From assembly GCA_029237695.1 (NCBI GenBank), contig CM055273.1, positions 63,663,968 to 63,727,967 of the forward strand: a DNA stretch of 64,000 nucleotides, read 5' to 3'. This stretch comes from Conchocele bisecta (taxonomy: Eukaryota; Mollusca; Bivalvia; Lucinida; Thyasiridae). The position numbers and the translations under genes are program-made. The notes beneath the pieces were generated by a model. The model was not told the DNA's origin, did not search any database, and worked only from the letters and a program-made list of their open reading frames with translations. Each line of letters opens with the position of its first letter. The stretch's first letter is position 1. This document shows, piece after piece, positions 21,083 through 31,712 of the stretch.

Positions 21083-21303
21083 ACTTGTCTCCTGTAAATT
21101 TTGTCATCTGCTGTGTATTTACTATTTTCAATTTTTCTCATCAAAAACATGATTTGACATCATTTTAGAATCATATTTACACTATGCTCATTTCCAGTTG
21201 AAATGATGAAAAGTTCTGCCAAACCATGCTTTTATAGAGAAAGAAAATTAAATATAAAACAACAATAAGCGACAATTTTTGTTTCACACATTCTAATGGT
21301 TAA
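21083..21303. mobile_element. MITE family A, copy 7 (degenerate)
   Basis: TTTTGTCATCTGCTGTGTAT, TTTTTCTCATCAAAAACATG and TTCTAATGGTTAA mark an old copy with a damaged apex and no clear left TTAA. Confidence 0.55.
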
Positions 21304-21570
21304 ATAGCACAGGGTGTGTGGAAACAAATAAATTCTCAATACGAGATACATGTACCGGTATATTTCACGGAATGAATTTCTTTGAAGTGAATAGTGCGTA
21401 CACTCATGGAATCGGAAAGTGAACATTTATCACATATGTATACAACCACACCCGAGACAATCTGAAACCATCATGACAGAAACACAACACATCTGCTGTG
21501 CAGTGCAGTGAAGTGAAGACCATGTGAAAGAGCCTTTAGAAAGAAGACGAGTAGAATGTGAAGTACAGGC
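21304..21570. other. No recognised feature
   Basis: Unique-looking sequence, no repeat family or coding signal seen. Confidence 0.3.
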
Positions 21571-21905
21571 AGAGCTCCAGATGAGCTGCGTATTTGCTTA
21601 AATACCTAATTAAATTTGCCAAAAATCCAATTAAAATCAGAAGTAGCGAGTATCAAAAAGCAATAACAATTTTATGGTACCTTTATCATGCTGCAGAAAA
21701 CAAACATACCACAAATATAGCATATTTTTCGAAGGAGACAATTCTAATGAAATGCCAAGATATGTTTTCATTTCAATACTTGCTGTCTGTTAATGTGTAA
21801 ACAGAAATGTGATTTTATTTTACACAATTAAAAGTTTGAAATACCCAATTGCTTCAGAAATGATAGAGTGACAATACTCAATTACTAATTCCTTATCAGG
21901 AGCCC
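21571..21905. mobile_element. MITE family F, copy 5
   Basis: AGAGCTCCAGATGAGCTGCG to CCTTATCAGGAGCCCTGG. The left half of the apex is deleted (GCATATTTTTC joins GAAGGAGACAATTCTAATG). Confidence 0.75.
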
Positions 21906-21955
21906 TGGTACATGTAGCAAGGATGTGTGGCATTTGATTATGATGTACTGAAATA

Positions 21956-22109
21956 TTAACCCTTAGACCGCTACTCACAACAATTGTAGTCTGCTGTTGC
22001 TTTTATATCTAGCCTTATTTCTCAATAAAAACATGGTTTGACAGCACTTCAGAATCATTTCCAATGGAACAGCAACTATAATTCACGTTTCCCGCGTAGT
22101 AAGGGTTTA
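21956..22109. mobile_element. MITE family A, half copy 8
   Basis: TTAACCCTTAGACCGCTACT to CGCGTAGTAAGGGTTTA. The left half belongs to one subfamily and the right end to another, with the middle missing, as if two copies recombined. Confidence 0.7.
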
Positions 22110-22354
22110 CCCTTACACCGCTACTCACAACAATTGTCGTCTGCTGTTGCTTTTATATCTAGCATTTTGTCAATAAAAACATGGTTTGACAGCACTTCAG
22201 AATCATTTCCAATGGAAAAGATTCTAAAGTGCTGTCAAAGCATGTTGTAAATTAGTCTAAAGTGCTGTCAAAGCATGTTTTTGATGATAAAAAAATGGAA
22301 AATAGAAAATAAACAGCAGGCGACAAAAAAATAAGATAGAGTTGTAAGGGCTAA
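22106..22354. mobile_element. MITE family A, copy 9
   Basis: Begins at the end of the half copy to its left (TTTACCCTTACACCGCTACT) and ends TTGTAAGGGCTAA. Full hairpin plus the extra arm repeat. Confidence 0.75.
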
Positions 22355-22475
22355 AGTAATCACATTCAACTATTACTACAACTACCATAAACCCCATTTC
22401 TCCAGTCACAACCACTCATGAAGATGTTATAACATCTGTATTGCTGATTATATGCTGAGTAAAGGGTACGTCCCT

Positions 22476-22687
22476 TTGCCCTTACAATGCTGAATTAAAT
22501 ATTGTCGTCTGCTGTTTATTTTTATTTTAAATTTTTCTCATCAAAAACATGATTTTACAACACTTTATAATTGATTCTGAAGCGCTCATTTCTAAAGTGC
22601 CGTCAAACCATGTTTTTACTGAGAAATAAGGCAAAATATAAAACAACAGCAGACGATAAATCACGTTTCCCGCATAGTAAGGGTTAA
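22476..22687. mobile_element. MITE family A, copy 10
   Basis: TTGCCCTTACAATGCTGAA to CGCATAGTAAGGGTTAA. Partly deleted apex. It shares its right TTAA with copy 11. Confidence 0.7.
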
Positions 22688-22885
22688 CCCTTACACCGCT
22701 ACTCACAACAATTGTCGTCTGCTGTTGCTTTTATATCTTGTCTTATTTCTCAATAAAAAACATGTTTTGACAGCACTACAATCGTTGTAAATTATTCTAA
22801 AGTGCTGGCAAAGCATGTTTTTGATGATAAAAATGGAAAATAAACAGTAGACGACAAAAAATTAAGATAGCAGTGTAAGGGTTAA
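22684..22885. mobile_element. MITE family A, copy 11
   Basis: TTAACCCTTACACCGCTACT to GCAGTGTAAGGGTTAA. One arm of the apex is deleted, leaving the right-arm repeat. Tail-to-head with copy 10 through one TTAA. Confidence 0.75.
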
Positions 22886-23300
22886 AAATGTTTCAGCTAC
22901 AGTGCTGTCATTTTCTCAACAATACTTTCCCTAGAATACATTCCAAATTATGACTTCTATGAAGAAGCCAACTTTTCTAATTATCCTAGCTTAGCAGGGC
23001 GTGATAGTAATAATTGTATATGAAATCTTTCCTCGGAAATGACATAAAGTCCATGATTTATTGTTTTCTAATTGATCACATTGATTGCTGTCTCGAAACC
23101 ATAACAGGAATGTCGCGGCTTGTAACTTAACCGAGACCCATACTATTAACACGACGTCAATTTCGTTGCCTTACTGATGCTTATCTCCCTTTGCTAAGCT
23201 CTTTAATAATGGAGTTCTACACCAAATTTGTCAGCTTCATTCCGTTTGTCACTAAAACAAATATGAACCACAACCTTGCAAAACCACACTTGTTTAACGG
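22886..23300. other. No recognised feature
   Basis: Unique-looking AT-rich sequence without long coding-like frames. Confidence 0.3.
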
Positions 23301-23520
23301 TTAACCCTTACAATGCGGGAACAGAAAAATGTATAGTCGTCTGCTGATAATTCCTAGTTTGTCTTTTCTCTCAGTAAAAACATGGTTTGGCAGCATTTTA
23401 GAATCATTTCCATTGGAAATGATTCTAAAGTGCTGTCAAACCAAGTTTTTGATGAGAAAAATGGAAAAATAAAAAATATTCAGCAGAAGACACAAATTAA
23501 TTCAGCATTGTAAGGGTTAA
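23301..23520. mobile_element. MITE family A, copy 12
   Basis: TTAACCCTTACAATGCGGGA to AGCATTGTAAGGGTTAA with a near-perfect hairpin (apex AGAATCATTTCCATTGGAAA). The closing TTAA is shared with the next family I element. Confidence 0.85.
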
Positions 23521-23770
23521 GACTGCATGCATGCGGTGAAAATAACAGACAGCAAAGTAAGAGTGTTTTTCTTGTTTCTCTCATTAGAAGCTTGTCCCGA
23601 GCAGGGCTGAATTCATTAGAATTCAGTCCTCCTCAGGACAAGCTTCTAATGAAATTCCAAGATGTATTCATGATATTTATAGGGAGAAATAAAAGAAAAT
23701 TTAATGAATTGCCGTCTGCTATTTTTGAACTATTTACAGCCCACCAGTTTCCCAGCATGCAAAGAGTTAA
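23517..23770. mobile_element. Hairpin MITE family I, copy 1 (TTAA-flanked)
   Basis: The right end CAGCATGCAAAGAGTTAA is diagnostic; the left end TTAAGACTGCATGCATGCGG has drifted. The apex is TTAGAATTCAGTCC-like, and GAATTGCCGTCTGCT matches a box of family A. Other copies: 58743, about 62811 (half), 62946. Confidence 0.7.
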
Positions 23771-23790
23771 TTCCTGGCCAATGTAGTTTC

Positions 23791-24105
23791 AGTAGCCGAT
23801 TTCATCAAAATTGCAAAGTATACTTATCTACCAAAGTATACTTTGAGGGAGCAATCATTTATTTTTCCCAAAATGCATTATTTCATATAGAACTAACCAC
23901 TGCATATATTTGATGATTAAAAGTATGCAGAATTAATAATTATACTGAATTTATTACATTATCACAGCCAAAATGGCTGTGATAATGTAATAAATTCAGT
24001 ATAATAAAAATTCATAAATTTATCCTTAAATTGAAAATTTCTCCCTCAATGTATACTTTGCTTGATAAGTATGCTTTGCAATGTTGGTGACATAGGCTAC
24101 CGATC
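23791..24105. mobile_element. Hairpin MITE family O, copy 1
   Basis: Ends AGTAGCCGATTTCATC and GGTGACATAGGCTACCG. Arms carry AAAGTATACTTATCTAC and TATACTTTGAGGGAG, with a perfect inner palindrome TATCACAGCCAAAATGGC near 23965. The second copy is at 47641. Confidence 0.8.
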
Positions 24106-24163
24106 AGCGGTGATAACACAGAATCATACTGCAAGCTGATACTAGAAACATGTATATTTGAGG

Positions 24164-24394
24164 CTGTGACTGGAGAAATGGGGGTTAATTATGGGATTGC
24201 TGACCAGTGAAGCTCCTGATCAAATAACAAATTACTGAAGCTTGATAATGCTTCTTAGAAGTATGACGGCCGTTTCATTGATGGAATGGTGAACAGTGCA
24301 GATCCAGATCAGACTGTGCGGATGCACAGGCTGATCTGGATCTACACTGGAGACACAAAACCCATAAGACCTGTTTCTACAGTCACAGCCACAT
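24164..24394. mobile_element. Hairpin MITE family E, copy 5
   Basis: GAGGCTGTGACTGGAGAAAT to CTACAGTCACAGCCACAT with the apex GATCAGACTGTGCGGATG. Confidence 0.8.
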
Positions 24395-25104
24395 TTGTGT
24401 TTTACACACTCATACTTCCATCCAATACTAGAGACATGACTATTTGTGTTTCTTAATTCTAGTACCTGCTTGCATAGGGTAAACTAGTATAGTGGTTGTC
24501 TTTACAAATGATTGTTCTAACCACAAACATCAACACAATATTAGGAACACAAACAAATATGTGTGTTTCTATTATCAGGCTGGGTAGAGTGAACAGCAGC
24601 AATCTGGCTATTCTTTGCTTGATGCCTAATAGTGTTGTTCTGACAGAATGGCGAACAGTGTATCGGTACAAACACCGGCCACCAATGCACCAAGTCTGGT
24701 TGCATTACAGTGTGCCGATATCCAATTGCATTACAACAGCATTATAGAGAATACCAGGCTAGTGCCTTGTGATATCACGTTTATCAGGTGAGGATAGGAA
24801 ATACATGGGAATTCCGAGGCTTGCCAAGTTTTATAAATTTCTTTTATTACTTTTCAATGAGAATTCTTCAGTCTACATGCACATAATGGTGTGTATTATA
24901 CAATAAGTTTTTATTTGAAAATGGCATGTGCAAAAATAGTTCAGATAGAAAATCTAGCTTGTGTTACGTTACATACATCCATCCATTCACCACCCACACC
25001 CCCACAAAGGGCTGAAAAGAGACCCTTTCTCTTGTTATATTTGGAACAAACTTTCACAGGTATGACATTTTTTAAATATTTTATTTATGTTTTTGTTATT
25101 TCTC
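24395..25104. other. No recognised gene
   Basis: Weak family E-like strings at 24410-24480. Open frames on both strands near 24459-24747 overlap and show no domain. Nothing else identified. Confidence 0.25.
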
Positions 25105-25262
25105 AATGAAATGATATGTTGTGACCACTCATTTGAACCATCTCGACGAGACGAGACAGTTCAAATAGTGGTCGCAACATGTACTTTTCAGCACATGTAA
25201 AGAAGAAAATATTTAGAATTGTTCACAAAGACATTAGTGTATCCACAGAATGAAATGCGTTA
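25105..25262. mobile_element. Hairpin MITE family D, copy 3
   Basis: ATATGTTGTGACCACTCATT, apex ACCATCTCGACGAGACGAG, arm GTGGTCGCAACATGTAC. It probably ends at AAATGCGTTAA. Confidence 0.7.
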
Positions 25263-25591
25263 ATCCCGACATAATTGGATAATAAAGATAACGGCAGCTG
25301 GAAGAACCAGAGAAATACGGTGCATTTTATCATGCTAGGGAAACAAATTAATTCAACTGATTGGGAAAATGAACATAAAAAGATTTGTGAGGATTTATTG
25401 AAATTTCAATATTTGTGGAGAGGCAATTCCGTCTTTCTAGCTGTAATTTCCACATTCAATCAGGGAGGGATATGCCACAGAACATATGCTCTCATAAAGA
25501 CGGATCTTAAAGACACAAGGGCCACGGGAAATGTGTTTTATGCAGAGAGTTTTTGAAATCTATGGGATAAGGACATTTTAGAATTTTATCT
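25263..25591. other. No supported gene
   Basis: A 93-codon plus-strand frame (25275-25556) is open but AT-rich, lacks a canonical ATG context and shows no domain. Confidence 0.25.
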
Positions 25592-25689
25592 CGTCTCAGT
25601 AAGTGAAATGTTTCACAGACTCGTACAAACTGTTCCTCAGCGTCTCAGTAAGTGAAATGTTTCACAGACTCGTACAAACTGTTCCTCAG
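25592..25689. repeat. Exact 49-bp tandem duplication
   Basis: CGTCTCAGTAAGTGAAATG to CTGTTCCTCAG at 25592-25640 is repeated at 25641-25689 with no difference seen. A recent duplication or an assembly stutter. Confidence 0.9.
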
Positions 25690-25799
25690 CGTGTGAATGT
25701 AAAACAATTCACCAAGCATACATGAAATGAACCCATCAAATGCTGAACACACACAAAGTGGCAATGGAAAGAATTCTGATTATTATAGTATGTGCCCCC

Positions 25800-25885
25800 A
25801 AAAGTATATGTTGTTACCACTAAGTTGAACCGTCTCGTCAAGACAATTCAAATGATTGGTAACAACATATATTTTCATTGAGTTA
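25800..25885. mobile_element. Hairpin MITE family D, copy 4
   Basis: AAGTATATGTTGTTACCACT, GAACCGTCTCGTCAAGAC, then TTGGTAACAACATATATTTT. Confidence 0.75.
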
Positions 25886-26140
25886 CATAACAAACAAAAT
25901 AAGTAATAAGTATTTTCATTGAGATATAAAGAAAACAGAAACAAATGTAGGTAACTTTTGATACTTGTTAATCTGGGGCCTGCTTAACTAAACTTTGTAA
26001 GACTAGGAAGTTTGCAAGAGCAAAATTTAATTTTATTATACTATTTACTCGGCTAACAATGTTGGAAAATCTTTAATGCATTTGATCACATGCAATGATG
26101 TGTGCATATAGGTGCAAAATGGTAACATTAGTCAACCGCG

Positions 26141-26357
26141 TTAACCCTTAGACCGCGATCTTAATTTTTTTGTTGTCTGCTGTTTATTTTCTAAATTCCA
26201 TTTTTATCATCAAAAACATGCTTTGACAACACTTTAGAATAATGTACAACATGCTTTGACAGCACTTCAGAATCATTTCCATGGGAAATGATTCTGAAGT
26301 GTTGTCAAACCATGTTTTTATTGAGAAATAAGGTAAGATATAAAAGCAACAGAAGAT
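26141..26357. mobile_element. MITE family A, copy 13 (3' truncated)
   Basis: TTAACCCTTAGACCGCGATC through the full hairpin, ending abruptly at AAAGCAACAGAAGATTAG without the right terminus. Confidence 0.75.
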
Positions 26358-26469
26358 TAGTGAAACAGGCCACTGTATCTTGCATGAAATGGGTGAAGCC
26401 ATGTGTCTCAGATATGTACGTCTGAGGTGTTACATATGTCGTTAAATCTGTTACATATCAACCAGATCT

Positions 26470-26655
26470 ATATCACCATAACCAGTGCTAGCAACTCGCT
26501 TGCCCAACAGATATACCGAAAATTTGCTAATAAACCCTCCTCTGACCGATAAACAATTTGTTTCCGTCACCAAGTCCGCCATCTTGTAAATAAACACCAC
26601 GTGATCGGAACTGCAAGCAAGCGCTTGTAGGACCAAGATCAATACTTCCTCTTTC
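26470..26655 (+). repeat. DIRS left inverted terminal repeat
   Basis: ATATCACCATAACCAGTGCT to TACTTCCTCTTTC, inverted at 31043-31227. Outside it, 26446-26469 (starting ATCTGTTACATATCAACC) is unique to the left end and is copied in the internal complementary region. An E-box CACGTG and a CCGCCATCTTG (YY1-type) string lie inside. Confidence 0.9.
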
Positions 26656-26880
26656 TTCGGTACGTCGAACTGACCACACGTGTTTTCACGACAGGGAAGT
26701 TTATATACGTTTTCTGAAGGTTTCTCACTGCCTAACGGTTGCTCAATTGCTAATTTAATTATATATATTCTAGAATATATTTCACTCTTTCGACAATAGT
26801 GTTACTTACGACCGTACATTGTAAATTGTGTTGTATTGTTGTTTGTTTGTTTGTATCTCCTGTAGATTTTGTGTGCCACC

Positions 26881-28625
26881 ATGTCCCTTTCCAGGAAGTG
26901 TCCTGGTACCGGGGATCGGGGGTGTGCGAAGTTCCTCCCTAATTGGGATTTACACCCTCTGTGCAGAGACTGCCGATCCTGCACGCTGGAGTCTACATGT
27001 GAGGTTTGCATAGAGTGGTCTGGTGCTCTATGGTCTAAACACCAGAAAGCACTGGACAGGGCCACGGTAAAAAAGGCAGCTGCATCTAGGAGTCTCTCCT
27101 CCGAGGACTCTAGGGTCCCAGGTCACATGACTGTACCCACCAGCTCAGTTAGACCCGGTGATTCCGCGGATGCAGTTGCTCCCCAGATTCTTAATGAGCC
27201 TAGGAGCCGTGGGCCCAGCGCTAGCCATGGGGTTAGACCTCCTAACCGGAGATCTACTTCACACAGGGCAACTTCACCACGCCGAAGGAGTAAGGCTCAT
27301 ACCCTTTCTCCACCGTGTACCTCTGGTACTGACAGTGACTCCTCCGGGAGCCATAGTGGTGGTTTCAGCAGTGCTGATTCCAGAAGTCGCTCACCTAGCG
27401 CAGGTAGTAGGCATTTTTTGTCGAGGCATAGATCGAGTAGCTACCGTAGCCATGGTCGCCGTTCACGCTCTCATGAGCCACAGGCATCGACAGGGTCGTT
27501 CCAGAGACCGGTCTCGGTCTCGCAGCAGGTCTAGGGCTCGCTATTCCAGAGGACAGAAGTCTTCACCGTCCATCACTCCCTCAACAGGGTTTTCGGCTGT
27601 AGACCAAGGTAGACGTAGACCAGGGTAGACGAGTACCAGAACTGAGCGGGCTGACCAGTAATCAACTGACGACTTTGTCTCAGTTGATAGGTTTGGTTCA
27701 TGCCAACGCAGGTGGGACATCAGATGTTGTACAAACCAGGCCTTCATCATCTGGTGTCTCAGCCACGGTCCCTGATCCTGATCCCTACGATGTAGAGGAT
27801 CCAGACTCATACCCCACGGTTACGCTAGGTTTGGGTCCCATGGCTTCTCAGGAAGCCATGGACACCCATGGAGCCATGGACACCCATGGCCCATCGGCCT
27901 CTGCGGCTAGCCATGGCCCCATGGCTTCCACGGCTAGCCATGGGCCAATGCTAAACCACGGCACTATGGATTCCATTACAATAAACCCCGAGCAAGGGCA
28001 GACTATTGGTAATGAGTCTGATATGGATGAGGTGGAGGAAAACAGATTTCCACCCACATATCAGGAATCCATCTCTATGCTTAGACCGGCTAGGTTCTGC
28101 AATTTGTCCACCTCTACCTATACCAGAGGTCAAAGTTGGCGCTTCTGCCTTGGAATTTTTCAAGGAAATTTCAAGGAAAACCAGCCGTCATCACCTGCAT
28201 CAGCACTTCCTCAGTGTAGAAGAGAGCAGACGTGTCTGGGAGATCTCACTTCCAGGATCCAAGGTGAGGGAGTAGAACAGGGCAAAGCTTTTCCCTTTCT
28301 CCCAAAAGCTCTACCAGTGGGTAAATTTCTCACGCTGAGCAAGCCGAAGGTTTTTCAACCTCATTCGTATGAGGTACAAGAGCCTCTACTTCTCATTGAG
28401 CCGCCTCCTATAAATCCCTCATTCCGGGAAGTAGTGAAGCAGGGTAGCGCTCTTCCTACTTCTCACTTAGTAACCTTTCAGACTCTTGAGGGATGGGAGC
28501 GACTGGCAAGAGCGGGCATTCAGACAGTCTCTCATTCAGAACTGTTTCTGTGGGGCATTCTGTCTACTCTTTCGGAGCCTCCTTCCGAGGAAAGGCTGCG
28601 AGAAGTTACCAAGTATCTCCGGTGA
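26881..28625 (+). pseudogene. DIRS gag-like region, broken over three frames
   Basis: The ATG at 26881 has an excellent context (GCCACCATG). The first frame runs 217 codons to 27534, with a Cys-rich knot near residues 30-50 (LCRDCRSC then CEVC), usual for DIRS gag-like proteins, followed by Arg/Ser-rich sequence. The Arg/Ser stretch continues in a second frame (about 27440-27628, RSRDRSRSRSRSR), then a third frame spans 27630-28625. That frame has a short repeat of ATGGACACCCATGG-type steps (27858-27960, giving MDTHG and ASHGPM repeats) and a C-terminal part ending EERLREVTKYLR. Two frameshifts are therefore needed. The protein would package element RNA. Confidence 0.7.
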
Positions 28626-29475
28626 TGGCCATTGCCCAGTCTCACCAGTCCGCTTTATACATCAGCGGGGTATTCGCCTACACGCATATCTGGACGATTG
28701 GCTTCAGCCAGCCAATTCCAAGGAATTGGCCAAAACCCACATGCGAATAGTTATGACACATACTCTTCGCATGGGGTTCATTCCCAATTGGGAAAAATCA
28801 GAGCTGGACCCAACACAGGTATTTGTGTTCCTGGGTGCAACCTATCTCAGGGGTTAATAAGGCCGTTTTCGGATCGTATTACTGATCCGAGGTTCGATAA
28901 TGTCCATGCAATAAGCACGTGTGTTGCTTCAGCAAGGACATTACACGGCCTGCTAGGCCAGATGGAATCGATGTCGCGGCTTCTGCCACAGGGCCGTGCG
29001 CGAAAACGCCTAATGCAATGGGAGACCAAGTCCCGGTGGTCACAAGAGTCGGACTCATGGGACCGAACCATTGTATTAGGTCAGTGGTTCCGGGATGCGG
29101 TCTCTCAGTGGCTGGATCAGGAGTTTCTGTACTCCATGGTCCCCCTCCACCCACCAGTTCCATCTATTTACGGATGCCAGCCTCACCGGTTGGGGAGCCC
29201 ACCTGGAAGACTAGGTGGCGTCCGGAAAGTGGTCGATGTATTGGCGCCATTGCCATATCAATACTCTCCAGCTACGAGCAGTGTTTCTGGCGCTGAAACA
29301 GTTTGTCAGAGTGGTAGAAGGCCGGCGTGTCCTTGTAGCAACGGACAATACCACGGTGGCGGCATATCTGAACAAGGAGGGGGGCTCACGGTCCAGGAAA
29401 CTTTGTCTTCTGTCGATAAAGATCTTGACCTGGTGTGCCAAGTTTCCTTCCGGGGAAACTGAATATTCTAGCGGA
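28626..29475 (+). pseudogene. DIRS reverse transcriptase remnant plus RNase H, disrupted
   Basis: The YLDD catalytic motif is at 28687-28698, in RGIRLHAYLDDWL, and VFVFLGATYL follows. The fingers and most of the palm, normally about 200 residues upstream, are absent: the gag frame stops at 28625 about 60 bases before YLDD. After a stop at 28855 the thumb/connection continues in another frame (GLIRPFSDRITDPRF onward). RNase H starts TDASLTGWGAHLED in the first frame, then hits TAG at 29212-29214. The next conserved position, usually Glu in LELRAV, is Gln (CAG 29269-29271). The Asp of ATDNTT and, in a further frame, LADSLSR are present. Confidence 0.75.
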
Positions 29476-29830
29476 CAGTCTCTCGCGCGAGGGCCGGATA
29501 GTGCATACGGAATGGACTCTGCATACAGGCGTTCTCAAACACGTTTTCAGTTGCTTGGGGACACCGCATGTCGACCTGTTCGCCACCAGGTTGAACCACC
29601 AGCTGCCGACATAGGTCTCCCCAGTTCCCGACTCCTTGGCTCTGGGGGTAGACTCTCTGAGTATGGCATGGGAGGGAATGCACGCTTACGCATTTCCCCC
29701 ATTACCGCTGCTGTCTCGGGTGATACTCAAGATCAGCAAAGAGTTGTGTCTGGTGTTGTTGATTGCTCCTCTTTGGCCGGGCCAGCCGTGGTTCAGTCTT
29801 CTGTTGTCACTTCTGGTGGACATTCCCATC
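29476..29830 (+). pseudogene. DIRS methylase-like domain, one stop
   Basis: Between RNase H and the recombinase, frame 2 reads TPHVDLFATRLNHQLPT, then TAG at 29612-29614, then VSPVPD, AYAFPPLPLL and LIAPLWPGQPWF. This order fits the Dam-type N6-adenine methyltransferase-like domain found in DIRS elements. AFPP stands where active enzymes have an N/D-PP-Y/W motif, so activity is doubtful even without the stop. Confidence 0.6.
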
Positions 29831-30555
29831 TGCCTTCCACACAGGAGCGACCTACTGTGCCAACCTCGGTCTCGGCTGTACCATGCCAAGAAGACAGTAG
29901 TTCTTATTGCCTTAGCGTCTGGTCGCAGGCAGAGTGAGATTCACGCCTTAACAGCGGACGAAGCATGTGTTAATTTCACACATGACGAGTCGGCTGTTGA
30001 GTTGCATACCTATCCGGGGTTTCTTGCAAAGAATCAAATTCCGTCTGTGGCACACACCTCTATTACTATCCCGGCCCTTCCTCGTGAGACAGACGACAGT
30101 GCCATTCAGCTTTGTCCTGTCAGAACCCTCAAGCCTATCTTAGGAGGGTGTCTCACATCAAGAAGGGTCGCCATAGACTCTTCATCTCCTTTCGTCATAA
30201 CTGGACAAAGGAGGTGTCAGCGTCTACAATTTCCCGTTGGATTTTAGAGACCATTAAATTGGCTTACAATCTCTCCGGGGAGCAGGAATCGTGTCCTGAC
30301 CATGTCAGTGCCCATGAAGTTAGGGCTCTGTCTACGTCATGGGCATGGCTCAATAATGTCCCCTTAGATAAGATACTAAGGGCTGGTTATTGGAGTTCAG
30401 AGAGCTCGTTTATACGTTTTTATTTACGGAACATTGTTTGCCTTGGGTCCCTTAGTGGCTGCCCAGTCGGTTATCACCTCTCGGTCAGGTGTGTGTTCTC
30501 GTTTTTTACCATTATTATGGTAATTTCACGTACATATATGTATAATGCAGCCTAA
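29831..30555 (+). pseudogene. DIRS tyrosine recombinase, one frameshift
   Basis: Frame 2 carries LIALASGRRQSEIHALTADE, with the first catalytic Arg at 29924-29929. The reading then shifts to frame 1 at about 30150, where SAHEVRALSTSWA supplies His-x-x-Arg (30313-30324) and GYWSSESSFIRFYLRN supplies the nucleophile Tyr (30421-30423). The recombinase joins a circular DNA intermediate to the target in DIRS elements. All signature residues survive, so this is the best-preserved domain; the frameshift alone separates the halves. It ends at 30555. Confidence 0.8.
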
Positions 30556-30869
30556 CACTATGTGCTTCAGCTTTCTTTCTTTGTATTTACGTTTGTCGTT
30601 CGGTCGTACGTTACGCATACAAACTATTATTAAACTTTGGCTGAGCCAAGGGACTTACGTCCTAAGTGATGTTCTGGCTCCTTGCACCGTCTGGTTATAA
30701 CTGGAAGTATGTTAATTGACCAGTCGTCCGGGGCCTTCACGCTATAAGCCCTGTTGATGACCGTTCACTGACGTTTAGCGGGTGAGTTTATAGTTCCTAT
30801 ATCACGCTATTCAGCTATTTAGGTTCGTTTCTTGTCCGTATTTTCGTCCCACCTACATTCAGTTATAGT

Positions 30870-30975
30870 CAGCACTGGTTATGGTGATATCTGGTTGATA
30901 TGTAACAGATCTTTAAAATTGTGATTTAACACGTAATTTTTATATCTGTAAATATACAAGATATCACGATAACAT
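30870..30975 (+). repeat. DIRS internal complementary region
   Basis: CAGCACTGGTTATGGTGATA to TAACAGAT (30870-30910) is the reverse complement of the element's left end. CTTTAAAATTGTG to GATATCACGATAAC (30911-30975) is the reverse complement of its right end. The two are fused head to tail as in the circular intermediate, which is the diagnostic DIRS feature and lets the ends be restored during replication. Confidence 0.85.
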
Positions 30976-31042
30976 TTTTTTATGACCCTACCCACCTCCC
31001 CGCTAAGTCCGCCACGACATCCATGTCTTAAACATGACCCTC

Positions 31043-31227
31043 GAAAGAGGAAGTATTGATCTTGGTCCTACAAGCGCTTGCTTGCAGTTCCGATCACGTG
31101 GTGTTTATTTACAAGATGGCGGACTTGGTGACGGAAACAAATTGTTTATCGGTCAGAGGAGGGTTTATTAGCAAATTTTCGGTATATCTGTTGGGCAAGC
31201 GAGTTGCTAGCACTGGTTATGGTGATA
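31043..31227 (+). repeat. DIRS right inverted terminal repeat
   Basis: GAAAGAGGAAGTATTGATC to GGTTATGGTGATAT mirrors 26470-26655. The outer segment 31228-31282 (ending ACACAATTTTAAAG) is unique to this end and is copied in the internal complementary region. The open frames in both terminal repeats are mirror copies, not genes. Confidence 0.9.
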
Positions 31228-31282
31228 TCTGGTTTGTATATTTACAGATATAAAAATTACGTGTTAAAACACAATTTTAAAG

Positions 31283-31457
31283 GTTTGTTTGTTGGGGTTT
31301 AACGGCCTATCAACAGCTAAGGTCATTTAAGGCCGGGTCAATGGGTTTAGTACTAAATCCCATATATTACCAGTACAAGTACAAGTACATGTACATGTTC
31401 AACAAGTACATGTACAAATGGGGGGAAAATCCCAAAATCAGAACTGAATATTTACAA
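31283..31457 (-). mobile_element. SINE fragment abutting the DIRS element
   Basis: GTTTGTTTGTTGGGGTTTAA, CGGCCTATCAACAGCTAAGG and GGGGGAAAATCCCAAAATCA follow the order of the insertion at 17280. A small CATGTACAAGTAC microsatellite is at 31376-31415. Confidence 0.65.
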
Positions 31458-31712
31458 TTGACCTATAATAATCAAAAACACCATTTTATTTGAGCAAATT
31501 GTAATGAGATTTACCTGTATACAGTTATATAATTCTCCATGCTGTGATAACCATGGGATAATTTGGCAAGGAATTTCCGTTATAACTGTACTTGCGGCCA
31601 CAATTTGTGAAACATAATGCTCAAGTTGTGAAATTGTCATACTGTACCACACTAGGAGTTGATTTCATGACCTACACATGTATAGAGTCGGTGCAATATT
31701 ACAGAATCACAT

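Larger units (their letters stand above)
26446..31282 (+). mobile_element. DIRS-type tyrosine-recombinase retrotransposon (decayed)
   Basis: Architecture seen directly: inverted rather than direct terminal repeats, an internal complementary region copying both outer ends, and coding regions in the order gag, reverse transcriptase, RNase H, methylase-like domain, tyrosine recombinase. DIRS elements replicate through RNA and integrate a circle using the recombinase instead of an integrase, and they leave no target duplication; none is visible here. Every coding region has frameshifts or stops and the reverse transcriptase has lost its N-terminal part, so this copy cannot be autonomous. The left flank is a truncated A MITE. 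On the right a SINE fragment abuts directly. Confidence 0.88.

Noticed and set aside
26451..31253. Matching frames of about 63 codons at each end of the DIRS element
   Set aside because: They lie wholly in the inverted terminal repeats and mirror each other.
26446..31282. LTR retrotransposon or retrovirus-like element
   Set aside because: Terminal repeats are inverted, there is no integrase or protease motif, and a tyrosine recombinase is present, so DIRS fits instead.
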